Positions 5,558 to 12,867 of a stretch of DNA of 29,763 nt are shown piece by piece (within the stretch, counting starts at the first letter, position 1; every line of letters begins with the position of its first letter). A program made the position numbers and the translations under genes. The notes beneath the pieces are model-generated. The model made no database searches, had not been told where the DNA came from, and worked only from the letters and a program-made list of their open reading frames with translations. The DNA comes from a virus, in IMG/VR virus record IMGVR_UViG_3300022562_001635, positions 1 to 29,763 of that record. One strand, written 5' to 3'.

Positions 5558-5825
5558 TCTTCATGGTTGGATTTGTAAAACATTTAACAGCCACAAAAAA
5601 ATGCCTAAAGGAGCAATCGGTTTTGTTGATTATGTCTTAATAAATCCAATAAAGAAAAAAATATGTTTTATCGAAATGAAAGGAAAAGGTGATGGCCTAA
5701 GTGAAAAGCAAAGCTCTTTTAAAAATGCTTGTGAAAGAATAGCAAGTGAAAGCATAGAGTTTTATTATTTTTTATTGACAGAAGAAAATTATCAAGAAAT
5801 AATAAAGGAAATTACCTCTTTGTGA
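5523..5825 (+). CDS. VRR-NUC domain nuclease
   Basis: 100 residues. The ATG at 5523 is preferred because GAGG at 5510-5513 lies 9 bases upstream; a TTG at 5514 would have no spacing. The protein is essentially one PD-(D/E)XK domain of the VRR-NUC type: GFVDYVLINP with D36, FIEMKGKGDGLSEKQ with E51 and K53, and the LSEKQ helix at 59-63. Stand-alone VRR-NUC proteins are common in phages and are thought to cleave branched DNA in a Holliday-junction-resolvase-like way. It fits the recombination and packaging needs of a phage with a Rad52/exonuclease system. Confidence 0.85.
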   Translation: MTKKEITNILNNLHGWICKTFNSHKKMPKGAIGFVDYVLINPIKKKICFIEMKGKGDGLSEKQSSFKNACERIASESIEFYYFLLTEENYQEIIKEITSL

Positions 5826-6169
5826 AAAAGGTTGAAGTAGATGAAAAAAGAATTGAAATTTATCAAAGAGATGATTACAAATGTCAATTCCAAGGATGCA
5901 ACAAAAGAGGGGCAGAAAATCTTGAATTGGCGCATCGCATCAATAAGGGTAAAACGGCGCATAAGTATGTCCAGAATTATATTCAAGACAAGTATAAAGT
6001 TCGCTTATCAACAGCATGTGTTTCCCGGTTTTTTGTTAATCACTCCCTTAATCTTGTTAGCTCATGCCGTGCGCATAATGATTACTTCAATATATTTTTT
6101 AATCCTGAAGCTACGAATCAACTTATTGACAAGATATATGAAATTGAAAAAAGCAATTTTGTTATGTAA
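5822..6169 (+). CDS. HNH endonuclease
   Basis: 115 residues with a GTG start that overlaps the previous TGA stop. It has a zinc-binding HNH pattern: C21 and C26, LELAHRI with H38, HSLNLVSSCRAH with N77, C82 and H85. Such proteins nick or cut DNA; in phages they act as homing enzymes, packaging-associated nucleases or defence-evasion factors. It is not next to the terminase here but follows another nuclease gene, suggesting a DNA-processing cluster. A Lys-rich frame at 5841-6185 in another phase is only a shadow. Confidence 0.8.
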   Translation: MKKVEVDEKRIEIYQRDDYKCQFQGCNKRGAENLELAHRINKGKTAHKYVQNYIQDKYKVRLSTACVSRFFVNHSLNLVSSCRAHNDYFNIFFNPEATNQLIDKIYEIEKSNFVM

Positions 6170-6186
6170 AATCATGAAAGGATGAG

Positions 6187-6381
6187 ATAAAAAGGATTAA
6201 ATTTTATACAAATAGTGTTGGCTTTGAATGTGATAATTGCTGTTATACGCAAACGTTAGAAAGTCCAGAGGATTTTCAAGTAGCATTTAATGAACTTACT
6301 TGCCCTGTTATATGGCGTGTTGACGGAGAAAAGTTATATTGTTCGTATTCATGTTCATGTATAAACGAAGCCAATAAATGA
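6187..6381 (+). CDS. Cys-rich small protein with a probable ATA start
   Basis: An open frame of 64 codons encodes a small protein with KRIKFYTNSVGFECDNCCYT near its start and CPVIWRV...LYCSYSCSC later. Seven cysteines in CxxC-like pairs suggest a zinc-binding fold. The frame is closed upstream by a TGA at 6175, and no ATG, GTG or TTG lies in its N-terminal part. The best start is ATA at 6187, 5 bases after AAAGG. A lost start codon (pseudogene) or a sequence error is also possible. The preserved cysteines argue for a functional product, and the frame fills the gap between the HNH gene and the NrdD-like mini-gene. Confidence 0.55.
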   Translation: MKRIKFYTNSVGFECDNCCYTQTLESPEDFQVAFNELTCPVIWRVDGEKLYCSYSCSCINEANK

Positions 6382-6413
6382 CAAATTTATTTAATAAAGG
6401 AGCTTGATCAAGT

Positions 6414-6566
6414 TTGAAAGAAATTCCATGTGAAATATTTACAAGAGTAGCCGGATATTTCCGGCCAATAGACAATTTTAATAAAGGCAAAAGAGAAGAA
6501 TATGAAGAGCGAAAAGGATGCAAAGAAAAAGCTATAGAGGCAATAAAAAATGGAAAAAATAATTGA
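6414..6566 (+). CDS. NrdD C-terminus-like mini-protein
   Basis: 50 residues from a TTG start, 11 bases after AAGGAG; no other start is available because a TGA closes the frame at 6405. The segment IFTRVAGYFRPIDNFNKGKR closely matches the motif (RV.GY.RP..NWN.GK.EE) that ends class III anaerobic ribonucleotide reductases (NrdD), just after their zinc ribbon. The glycyl-radical segment and catalytic barrel are absent, so it cannot be a reductase itself. It could regulate, mimic or complement the host enzyme. Similar short NrdD-tail proteins occur in other phages as I recall; their function is unknown to me. Confidence 0.7.
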   Translation: MKEIPCEIFTRVAGYFRPIDNFNKGKREEYEERKGCKEKAIEAIKNGKNN

Positions 6567-6624
6567 GTGCATTTGTGTGTCTTTTATTTCTGTGATGTTT
6601 GTAATATATTTTTTTAAGAAATAA
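6550..6624 (+). CDS. 24-aa single-pass membrane peptide
   Basis: The ATG at 6550 follows GAGG at 6537-6540 with 9-base spacing and overlaps the end of the NrdD-like gene. The peptide is MEKII, then CICVSFISVMFVIYFF, then KK: one hydrophobic helix with a short charged N-terminus and a Lys-Lys tail. It is too short to classify; it may be a membrane regulator or a tiny holin-like peptide. The good ribosome binding site is the main support. Confidence 0.4.
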   Translation: MEKIIECICVSFISVMFVIYFFKK

Positions 6625-6690
6625 TTTGCAATATATATGTGGGTTAATTTTTCCGCCACGTATAAATTTATAAAAAAAAGAGGTTTAAAA

Positions 6691-6975
6691 ATGGAAAACA
6701 CGTTTGTAATGGTAACGACGGAAAAAAAAGGGGTGTTTGCTGGAACGCTTCTCAACTATGATGCGGAAAAAAAAGTCGCGCATCTTAAAAATGTAAGAAT
6801 GTGCGTAATGTGGACATCGTCGAGAAAAGGTGTGCTAGGGCTTGCAGCTAATGGCCCGGACAACAAAGATCGTATAACTCCGGCAGCTTCAGAGGCTATC
6901 CTTGAGGGAGTAACTGCAATTTTTTCTTGCGCTGAAAAAGCTAGAAAAAAATGGGAGGCAGAGCCATGGGGATAG
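6691..6975 (+). CDS. DUF6948-like protein
   Basis: 94 residues starting at MENTF. AGAGGT at 6679-6684 selects this ATG rather than an upstream in-frame ATG. The pattern VMVTTEKKGVFAGTLLNYDAE..VAHLKNVRM, then a WTS...LGLAANGP stretch and a late AIFSCAEKARKKWE, resembles the small DUF6948 family common in phage early regions, in which a beta-barrel-like start is followed by a Trp-containing loop. The biochemical role is unknown. It overlaps the start of the Gly/Tyr/Ser protein gene. Confidence 0.55.
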   Translation: MENTFVMVTTEKKGVFAGTLLNYDAEKKVAHLKNVRMCVMWTSSRKGVLGLAANGPDNKDRITPAASEAILEGVTAIFSCAEKARKKWEAEPWG

Positions 6976-7535
6976 AAAGGAGCGACTACTTTGGCTCTTC
7001 CTCTGGTTTTGGCTATGGAGATGGTTATGGACATAGCCATGGATCTGGATATGGCTTTGGCTTTGGCAATGGATTTACACTTTGTTCTGGATCTGGAAAT
7101 GGTTACGGCTCTGGAGATGGTTACGGCTCTGGAAATGATTACGGCTCTGGAAATGGATATGGCTCTGGATATGGATATGGCTCTGGCTATGGCTATGGCT
7201 ATGGCTCTGGAAATGGCGATGGGTCTGGATTTGGAGAAGGAGGAATGTTTTTTTTTAAAAAAGAGGCCTTTGAATGTTATCACTATATAAAAAAAAATGG
7301 GGAAAAATACGTCTTAAGAGCTGGAAGAGAAATTGATCGCGATGAAATTCTTTTTGAAGGGAAAATAGAACTTTGTTCCCACGGGCTGCATGCATCTTTG
7401 TTAAAAGAGCAAGCATCTCTTTACGCTCCTAAAGAGTCAGTTTTGACAAAAGTAAAAGTGTGGGGGGACGTTGTTTTTGGGTCGGATAAACTTGTTGCTC
7501 AATATAGGGAAATAATTTGCGAGGTAGAGTTATGA
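6966..7535 (+). CDS. Gly/Tyr/Ser-repeat protein with a DUF7666-like C-terminal domain
   Basis: 189 residues. The ATG at 6966 is chosen because GGAGG lies 7 bases upstream. Residues 10-92 are low-complexity repeats built from GYGSG, GNGYGSG and GDGYGSG units, with aromatic residues regularly spaced, as in prion-like or self-associating segments. Residues 95-189 form a compact domain with KYVLRAGREI, KIELCSHGLHAS and a closing KVKVWGDVVFGSDKLVAQ, resembling the DUF7666 domain seen in many phages, often behind repeats. The underlying DNA is an 18-bp-type tandem repeat (about 6984-7240) prone to length change. The function is unknown; assembly or sequestration is speculation. Confidence 0.7.
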   Translation: MGIERSDYFGSSSGFGYGDGYGHSHGSGYGFGFGNGFTLCSGSGNGYGSGDGYGSGNDYGSGNGYGSGYGYGSGYGYGYGSGNGDGSGFGEGGMFFFKKEAFECYHYIKKNGEKYVLRAGREIDRDEILFEGKIELCSHGLHASLLKEQASLYAPKESVLTKVKVWGDVVFGSDKLVAQYREIICEVEL

Positions 7536-8329
7536 GGTGTTCAATTTGCGGAGAGAAAATAATGAAAGAGCACAAAGAAGCATTTATTTATGAGAAATGT
7601 AGTTTTTGCAGTTATGAAGGAAAGAGGAGCCTTGAGCCAATGGAAGAAAATGTAATAAAAAAATATACAAAAAGAGCGTGGGAAGAATATGAAAACCGCG
7701 AAGCTTTCCAGATTAGATATCGAGACTCTTTAACCGGAGCGGAAATGAAAGGCCGATTTAAAATCGGAGAAAACCTTTTAATTGAAGACACTTTTGTATT
7801 TGAGCATACAAACGAACCGCGCGACTGGGTTACGAATTTTTTTGCTTGCACTAAAAAAGTTCGGTTAATGGGAAAAGAAATTTATTTTCATCGCGGATAT
7901 TACCTAGCAGCAAAGCGTTTGCTTGATAGGTTTTCGCATGGGAATACTGCAAAAATGTTTTTGTCCGGGTATAGCATGGGAGCTGGTGTTGCTTCTATTT
8001 TTGCAATTTTGTACGCAGCAGAAAATCCCGGATGTGAGGTTGTATGCGTTGCCATGGAGGGTGCAAATTATTTTTCTGGAAAAGTGGAAATTGAAAATCT
8101 TGATATAATCAATGTCGAAAACGGAAACGATACAGTAACTAAGGTTCCATGGTGGCTTGGAAAATATGGAGAAGTTATTAATATTGGAGAAAAAAGAAGG
8201 TGGTGTAAGACAGGGATAAAACTTAGATACGACAAGATAGAAAAAGGACTTTATAAGTTTTTTGATGTTCCAGAGCATCATTTTGGGGAATACAAAAAAA
8301 GTCTTGATGTTTTTTTAGGAGGCGCATGA
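7532..8329 (+). CDS. Zinc-ribbon plus lipase-like alpha/beta hydrolase
   Basis: 265 residues; the ATG at 7532 overlaps the previous stop and has GAGGT 6 bases upstream. An N-terminal zinc ribbon uses C3, C6, C23 and C26. The remainder resembles class 3 lipases: HRGYYLAAK, then the nucleophile elbow GYSMG (S148), then a plausible acid D200 in NVENGNDTVTKVP and a histidine at 249-250 (EHHFGEY). The family hydrolyses ester bonds in lipids, and the DTVTKVP spacing is typical. With no endolysin found in this genome, a role in membrane or envelope breakdown at lysis is possible but unproven; modification of host lipids is the alternative. There is no signal peptide. Confidence 0.75.
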   Translation: MRCSICGEKIMKEHKEAFIYEKCSFCSYEGKRSLEPMEENVIKKYTKRAWEEYENREAFQIRYRDSLTGAEMKGRFKIGENLLIEDTFVFEHTNEPRDWVTNFFACTKKVRLMGKEIYFHRGYYLAAKRLLDRFSHGNTAKMFLSGYSMGAGVASIFAILYAAENPGCEVVCVAMEGANYFSGKVEIENLDIINVENGNDTVTKVPWWLGKYGEVINIGEKRRWCKTGIKLRYDKIEKGLYKFFDVPEHHFGEYKKSLDVFLGGA

Positions 8330-8330
8330 A

Positions 8331-8654
8331 ATGGAAGACAATTTGATGAAAGTTTCGTGCGCACAAAAAATCCCCGGGTTAATGACAAAAAAATATTGCG
8401 ACAAGTTACTTATGATTTTTAATCATTTTGGAGTTTGCAATCAGCTTTCCAAAATAGATGAAGAGTATGAAGAACTAAAATTATCCCGTGTTTTTCCGCA
8501 ACAGGAGATTTTGTCTAAACAAGAAAAAGAGGAACTTGCAGACCTTGCAGTATTGTGTTTTCAATTTTTTCTTGCAGACTTTGAGATTCGGAAAACTGTT
8601 GAAGACAAAATTGATAGGACAGTAGAAAGGATAAAAAGCAAGTATTATAAGTGA
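8331..8654 (+). CDS. MazG-like nucleotide pyrophosphohydrolase
   Basis: 107 residues, starting 1 base after the previous stop. The all-alpha MazG signature is present: IDEEYEEL with E44, E45 and E48, then KEELADLAVLCFQFF with E68 and D71, which bind Mg2+ and the triphosphate. A conserved helix KTVEDKIDRTVERI ends the domain. Such enzymes hydrolyse (d)NTPs or alarmones; phage versions are proposed to clean the nucleotide pool or tune ppGpp. It is the last early gene before the terminator at 8701-8725. Confidence 0.75.
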   Translation: MEDNLMKVSCAQKIPGLMTKKYCDKLLMIFNHFGVCNQLSKIDEEYEELKLSRVFPQQEILSKQEKEELADLAVLCFQFFLADFEIRKTVEDKIDRTVERIKSKYYK

Positions 8655-8700
8655 TGGCGAGAAAAACCTGTGCAGTTAAAAGATTATGTTTTATAAACAG

Positions 8701-8725
8701 GCCTCTTTAAAAGAGGCTTTTTTTT
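8701..8725 (+). terminator. Intrinsic terminator closing the early block
   Basis: GCCTCTTT and AAAGAGGC form a near-perfect hairpin (8701-8717), followed by eight Ts. It separates the early operon from the late promoter. Confidence 0.9.
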
Positions 8726-8744
8726 GTGTACAAAGAAAGATGCG

Positions 8745-8759
8745 TCTAACATTGTTAGA
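8745..8759. promoter_or_regulatory. 15-bp palindrome upstream of the late promoter
   Basis: TCTAACA, a central T, then TGTTAGA: perfect 7-bp arms. It ends 6 bp before the -35 of the late promoter, a usual place for an activator or operator site. The binding protein is unknown. Confidence 0.55.
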
Positions 8760-8765
8760 ATTTAC

Positions 8766-8794
8766 TTGACATAAATACTATACACTTGTATTGT
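8766..8794 (+). promoter_or_regulatory. Late-gene promoter
   Basis: TTGACA at 8766-8771, 17 bp, TATTGT at 8789-8794. It lies between the early terminator and the small terminase gene, whose start is 26 bp downstream, and should drive packaging and morphogenesis genes. Confidence 0.75.
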
Positions 8795-8820
8795 GCTATT
8801 AGAAAAGGAGATTTCTGAAA

Positions 8821-9284
8821 TGAACAAGGGAAGGCCGAGAAAATATAAAACGCCGGAAGAGATGCAAGCTGCAATCGATATTTATTTTGATAGCTGCAAG
8901 CCTGAGCCGATAATTGATAAAGACGGAAACATTATGATGGACAAAAACGGCAGACCTGTTTTTGAGCTTAATCCGCCAACCATTACTGGACTTGCTCTTC
9001 ATCTCGGATTTCTCGATAGAAAATCTGTTTATAATTATGCAGGATATGGGGAAAAATTTTTCCACACTATAAAAAAAGCGCGACTTAGATGCGAAAACTA
9101 TGTTGAGCGCAACGGCATGAGTGGAAACATTCCTGCCAACATCGCAATTTTTTATTTGAAAAATTATGATTGGACCGACAAGCAAGAGGTCGACATGAAA
9201 GCAGACATTACCACAAAAGGGGAATTTTCGATAATTGGGGTCGAGACAGATTCAAATTCCGGCGAAGATTCTTCGTGCTGCTAA
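8821..9284 (+). CDS. Terminase small subunit
   Basis: 154 residues from the ATG at 8821 (AAGGAG 10 bases upstream; an upstream in-frame ATG at 8793 precedes the promoter's likely start site). It begins NKGRPRKYKTPEEMQAAIDIYFDSC and continues with TITGLALHLGFLDRKSVYNYA, a helix-turn-helix-like DNA-recognition unit, then NIAIFYLKNYDWTDKQEVD, all typical of phage DNA-packaging small subunits of this type. It recognises the packaging site and feeds DNA to the large subunit. The 3' end overlaps the large-subunit gene by 50 bp. Confidence 0.85.
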
Positions 9285-10434
9285 GAAATGGCAAAGGTTC
9301 CTTGTTCTTCATGGAGGAAGAGGAGGAGCAAAAAGCGAGTCTATTGCTCGTATTTTGGTCTATGAGGGAGCACAAAGAAAGCACAGGATATTGTGCTGCC
9401 GGGAATATCAAAATAGCATTGCAGACTCGGTGCACAGTGTTCTTGGAAACGCCATTACCGAGCTTGAGATACAAGGGTACAAAATTACGGACAAGTATAT
9501 TCGTCATGGTAATGGGACAGAGTTTATTTTTAAGGGCCTTAAAAAAGAAAGTGTTGGATCTATCAAGTCTCTTCATGGAGTTACAATTTGTTGGGTGGAG
9601 GAAGCGCAATATATTAGCGCAAAATCTCTTGGAATTCTAACTCCTACAATTCGAGAAAAAAACAGCAAGATAGTATTTTCTTTAAACATAGAAACTGGCG
9701 ATGAGCCAGTTACAAAAGATTTTATAAATGTTGTGCGAGACGACACCGTTGTATGTAATGTTAGTTACTGGGATAACCCATGGTTTCCAGAAGTTCTTCG
9801 CAAAGAAATGGAATATGATAAAGCAACCGACTATGAAATGTATTTGCACCGATGGGAAGGGGAGCCAATACGCCACTCTGACGATCAGGTTTTTTTTGGG
9901 AAATGGGAAGTGTTAGATTTCGAAACAACAGAGAAAACAGATTTCTTGCAGGGAATAGACTGGGGTTTTGCAAATGATCCTCTTGCCGGTGTTAGAAGTT
10001 ATATCGAGACAAAAGATGACGGCGATTATCTTTTTATTGATCGTGAAGCATACCAAATAAAAGTCGAAATTCCACAAACAGCAGAATATTTGTTGTCTTG
10101 CATTCCGACCATAAAAGACATTCCCGCGGCAGCAGACAATGCAAGGCCTGAGATGATATCTTATCTTCGTGCACAAGGATTTAAAATAAGAGAATCGATA
10201 AAGGGTCATGGCTCTGTAAAAGACGGAATTGAAAAGATAAGAGGATTCCGCAAAATATATATCCACCCGCGCTGCAAAAATACAATTAACGAGTTTAGAA
10301 ATTACAAGTGGAAAAAGAATCGCCTTACGGGAGAAAACACAAACGTCCCAGAAGATAAGAACAACCATATTATAGACGCTCTCCGGTATAGTCTGGAGAA
10401 GTACGGAAGAAAGGTAAAGACAATAAGGTATTAA
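9235..10434 (+). CDS. Terminase large subunit
   Basis: About 399 residues from a TTG start, 11 bases after AAAGGGGA and inside the small-subunit gene. The ATPase has Walker A GGRGGAKS (27-34) and Walker B VTICWVEEA with the catalytic Glu at 122-123. The RNase H-like nuclease has D242 in GIDWGF, D301 in ADNARPE and D381 in HIIDALRY. The layout is that of Terminase_3, SPP1/PBSX type, which powers DNA into the prohead and cuts by the headful method. The following adenine methylase gene starts 2 bases after its stop. Confidence 0.95.
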   Translation: MGSRQIQIPAKILRAAKKWQRFLVLHGGRGGAKSESIARILVYEGAQRKHRILCCREYQNSIADSVHSVLGNAITELEIQGYKITDKYIRHGNGTEFIFKGLKKESVGSIKSLHGVTICWVEEAQYISAKSLGILTPTIREKNSKIVFSLNIETGDEPVTKDFINVVRDDTVVCNVSYWDNPWFPEVLRKEMEYDKATDYEMYLHRWEGEPIRHSDDQVFFGKWEVLDFETTEKTDFLQGIDWGFANDPLAGVRSYIETKDDGDYLFIDREAYQIKVEIPQTAEYLLSCIPTIKDIPAAADNARPEMISYLRAQGFKIRESIKGHGSVKDGIEKIRGFRKIYIHPRCKNTINEFRNYKWKKNRLTGENTNVPEDKNNHIIDALRYSLEKYGRKVKTIRY

Positions 10435-10436
10435 AA

Positions 10437-11144
10437 ATGAGATACATGGGAAGCAAAAGAAGAATAGCAAAAGAAATTTTGCCGATAATGCTTAAGGAAA
10501 GAACTGCAAATCAAGTTTGGGTTGAGCCTTTTGTTGGTGGAGGGAATATGATTGAATTTGTAGACGGAGAGAGAATAGGAGCAGATGCAAACAGATATGT
10601 AGTCGAAGCTCTTATTTCTATTCGAGACAACATAGAGGAGCTTCCAAAAAACAACAAAGAGTTTTCTGAAAATGATTATAAAGCTCTTCGTGAAAACGAT
10701 AATTACAAGCACAAAGGATATGCAGGGATATCTTTTTCTTGGGGTGTGCAGTGGATGAGTGGATGGAGCAAATGCAAATCTAACGTGGATTATGTAGCGT
10801 TATCATATCGTGCAGCTAAAAAACAAAGTCCAAAATTGGCTGGTGTAAAGCTATGTGTGTGTGATTATACAGAATTAAAAATACCACCAAAAAGTATTAT
10901 TTATTGCGACCCGCCATATGCTGGTGTATCTGGGTATGGTAATAAATTTAACCACGCAATGTTCTGGGAATGGTGTCGGAAAAAAGAAGGAGAGGGGCAT
11001 GTAGTTTTTGTAAGCGAGTATAATGCGCCAAAAGATTTTGAATGTATTTGGGAGAAGCAATTAACCTCTAAGATAAGAAGAAAAAATGGAGAAAAAAGAA
11101 TTGAAAAACTGTTTCGGTTAAGGAGGACAAATGCAACAAAATAA
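10437..11144 (+). CDS. DNA N6-adenine methyltransferase (D12 class)
   Basis: 235 residues starting MRYMGSKRRIAKEILP, as in Dam-type D12 enzymes. Motif I is VEPFVGGG (SAM binding, about residues 29-36) and motif IV is YCDPPYAGV. It transfers a methyl group from SAM to adenine in a short target, probably to protect phage DNA from host restriction or to mark DNA for packaging. Its place between terminase and portal is common in low-GC phages. It overlaps the portal gene by 14 bp. The target sequence cannot be read from the protein. Confidence 0.9.
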   Translation: MRYMGSKRRIAKEILPIMLKERTANQVWVEPFVGGGNMIEFVDGERIGADANRYVVEALISIRDNIEELPKNNKEFSENDYKALRENDNYKHKGYAGISFSWGVQWMSGWSKCKSNVDYVALSYRAAKKQSPKLAGVKLCVCDYTELKIPPKSIIYCDPPYAGVSGYGNKFNHAMFWEWCRKKEGEGHVVFVSEYNAPKDFECIWEKQLTSKIRRKNGEKRIEKLFRLRRTNATK

Positions 11145-12498
11145 GCTAACGGACAGCAAGTATTTAGTATGGGATAGCCAGCAAAAAATCGACAAGGAAA
11201 ATCTTGCAAAAATTGTAACAAACTATTTATCTGGATCAGAAATGGACCAGCTTCAGTATTACGATAGATATTACGATGTTGAAAATGAAAAGATTAAGGA
11301 AAAACATTTTTCTCGGGCACAAAGAAATATAACGCCGAACGAAATTGTGCCTACAGCATATTTTAAGACAATTGTCGATTCGATGGCTGGGTTTATGTTT
11401 TCAAATTCTGTATATTCTGCTGGAGATGAGTTTGCAACAAGTGCGCTTGCAACAGTTTTGAAAAAAAACTATGCCGACATAAAAGACATGAAAACAGGCG
11501 TAAACGCTCTCGCTTTTAACAAAGGAGTTGAGATCGTATACACAAAAGGAGATGGAGAAAATACTCCTGAAATACGATTTGCTTCTGTAGACCCGAGACA
11601 AATGATTTTTGTATATAGCAACGACATGGAACGTGAGCTTTTTTGCGGAATCAGAATTGTTAATTCGTGTGCTGAAGATTATGATTACATCATCGACGTT
11701 TTTTACAAAGATGAATGGGCAAAGTATTTTATGAAGGGAAAAAGCATCACAGAGGACACGTCAACGGAGCTTTTTTTTTCCGAGTGCCCGGTAATAGACT
11801 ATAGGGCGGAAATAGTAAATAACAAAAGCCCATTCCATCAAATCTTAAGGTACATAGATGTTTTAGACGCTCTTATTTCTGGAAACGCGAACGATATTCA
11901 AAAACTCGCCGATGCAATTTTAAAATTATCTGAGCAGCTTGACGAGGAGGATGCAAAGCATCTTGATGAAATTAAAGTTCTTCAAAATCTTGGCAAAGAT
12001 GCTATTGCAGAATATATTACAAAAGATATGAATCCTGCTTTTCGAGAACATGTCTCAAAATTAATTATAAAAGAGATTCACAAACATTCGCACACTGTGG
12101 ACTGGTATGACGCAGAGAATGTGAACGGGCAAGCGTCTGGAAGGTCTTTGATTATTCGTCTTTACGATATGATGATGTATTCAGAAAGAATTGAAAAAGT
12201 GTATAAGAAAGGCCTCTACAAGCGCACAAAGTTAATTCTCGAAACAATGCAAAAGGCAAATATTATTCCCGGATATGGAGACATCTCGATAACACTTAAT
12301 AGAACACTTCCGGATAATTTTTTAGACATTGCACCGGTGTTGAACACAATTCAATTTATCGATGATGAAACAAAACTTGAAATGCTGCGACTTGACAAAG
12401 AAACGATATTGGCACGTCTTGGAGAACAAAGAGAAAAAAATTTCCAAGAGCTTGAAACCCAAATGAGAAGCAGCGAAGATGATAGTATAGATGAATAG
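11131..12498 (+). CDS. Portal protein (SPP1 gp6-like)
   Basis: 455 residues with the features of SPP1-type portals: an N-terminal YYDRYYDVENEKIKEKH region, then NITPNEIVPTAYFKTIVDSMAGFMF and a long helical C-terminal half. The dodecameric portal forms the DNA channel at the capsid vertex, docks terminase and later holds the head-tail connectors. The size is near the usual 450-500. The stop overlaps a small gene by 8 bases, and the MuF gene follows soon after, as in SPP1. Confidence 0.9.
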   Translation: MQQNKLTDSKYLVWDSQQKIDKENLAKIVTNYLSGSEMDQLQYYDRYYDVENEKIKEKHFSRAQRNITPNEIVPTAYFKTIVDSMAGFMFSNSVYSAGDEFATSALATVLKKNYADIKDMKTGVNALAFNKGVEIVYTKGDGENTPEIRFASVDPRQMIFVYSNDMERELFCGIRIVNSCAEDYDYIIDVFYKDEWAKYFMKGKSITEDTSTELFFSECPVIDYRAEIVNNKSPFHQILRYIDVLDALISGNANDIQKLADAILKLSEQLDEEDAKHLDEIKVLQNLGKDAIAEYITKDMNPAFREHVSKLIIKEIHKHSHTVDWYDAENVNGQASGRSLIIRLYDMMMYSERIEKVYKKGLYKRTKLILETMQKANIIPGYGDISITLNRTLPDNFLDIAPVLNTIQFIDDETKLEMLRLDKETILARLGEQREKNFQELETQMRSSEDDSIDE

Positions 12499-12640
12499 AA
12501 TTGTTGCAAGTTTTGTTATAAACTATTTGGATTCTGGCATTTCTTTTAAAGATTCGATTGAGTTGTCTGAAAAACTGTTTTGTATAGCAAGAAACGTATA
12601 TGAGATGGTAAAGGAGCAAGAATGCAAACGATATGTTTAA
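12491..12640 (+). CDS. 49-aa small protein between portal and MuF genes
   Basis: The start lies inside the last codons of the portal gene (ATGAATAG overlap). The 49-residue product, beginning MNRIVASFVINYLDSGISF, is probably two helices with two cysteines and no recognisable motif. It overlaps the next zinc-ribbon gene by 19 bp, so it is part of the coupled operon. The function is unknown. Confidence 0.5.
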   Translation: MNRIVASFVINYLDSGISFKDSIELSEKLFCIARNVYEMVKEQECKRYV

Positions 12641-12867
12641 CGTGTGGGTGTTGCGCTCCTGCAATTCAACAACCATCAAACAACAAAAGCGCATATTATT
12701 GCAAATGTGCAATATGCGGAGCATATACGCTAGAGCATGATATAAATTTTGATGGATCGAGTGCTAATGTTTCTGCGTATCATAATTCTTTTTTGAAAAT
12801 GGCGAGTGTAAAAAATAAGATTGAAGCAAAAAAGTTGAAAGGGGCATTTGTGAGAAATGAGCTTTGA
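12622..12867 (+). CDS. Small zinc-ribbon protein
   Basis: 81 residues; ATG preceded by AAGGAGC. The N-terminal half carries CLTCGCC and CKCAICGA, a four-cysteine zinc-ribbon pattern (about residues 5-33), while the C-terminal half is a charged helix (VKNKIEAKKLKGAF). Small zinc-ribbon proteins occur near portal and minor head genes in other phages but have no established role. It overlaps the MuF gene by 11 bp. Confidence 0.65.
   Translation: MQTICLTCGCCAPAIQQPSNNKSAYYCKCAICGAYTLEHDINFDGSSANVSAYHNSFLKMASVKNKIEAKKLKGAFVRNEL

Noticed and set aside
5841-6185. Plus-strand 114-codon frame
   Set aside because: It overlaps the HNH gene in another phase; the HNH frame has clear zinc and catalytic residues, this one has none.
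6756-7283. Long minus-strand frame with Ser-Arg-Ala-Ile repeats
   Set aside because: It is the reverse reading of the Gly/Tyr/Ser repeat DNA; the repeat composition removes stop codons. No ribosome binding site, and it runs against the operon.
8654-8710. 18-codon frame overlapping the MazG-like stop (TGATG)
   Set aside because: Very short, its stop is inside the terminator hairpin, and there is no separate ribosome binding site; considered fortuitous.
9170-9640. Plus-strand 156-codon frame
   Set aside because: It overlaps the terminase genes in the wrong phase, without recognisable motifs or a ribosome binding site.
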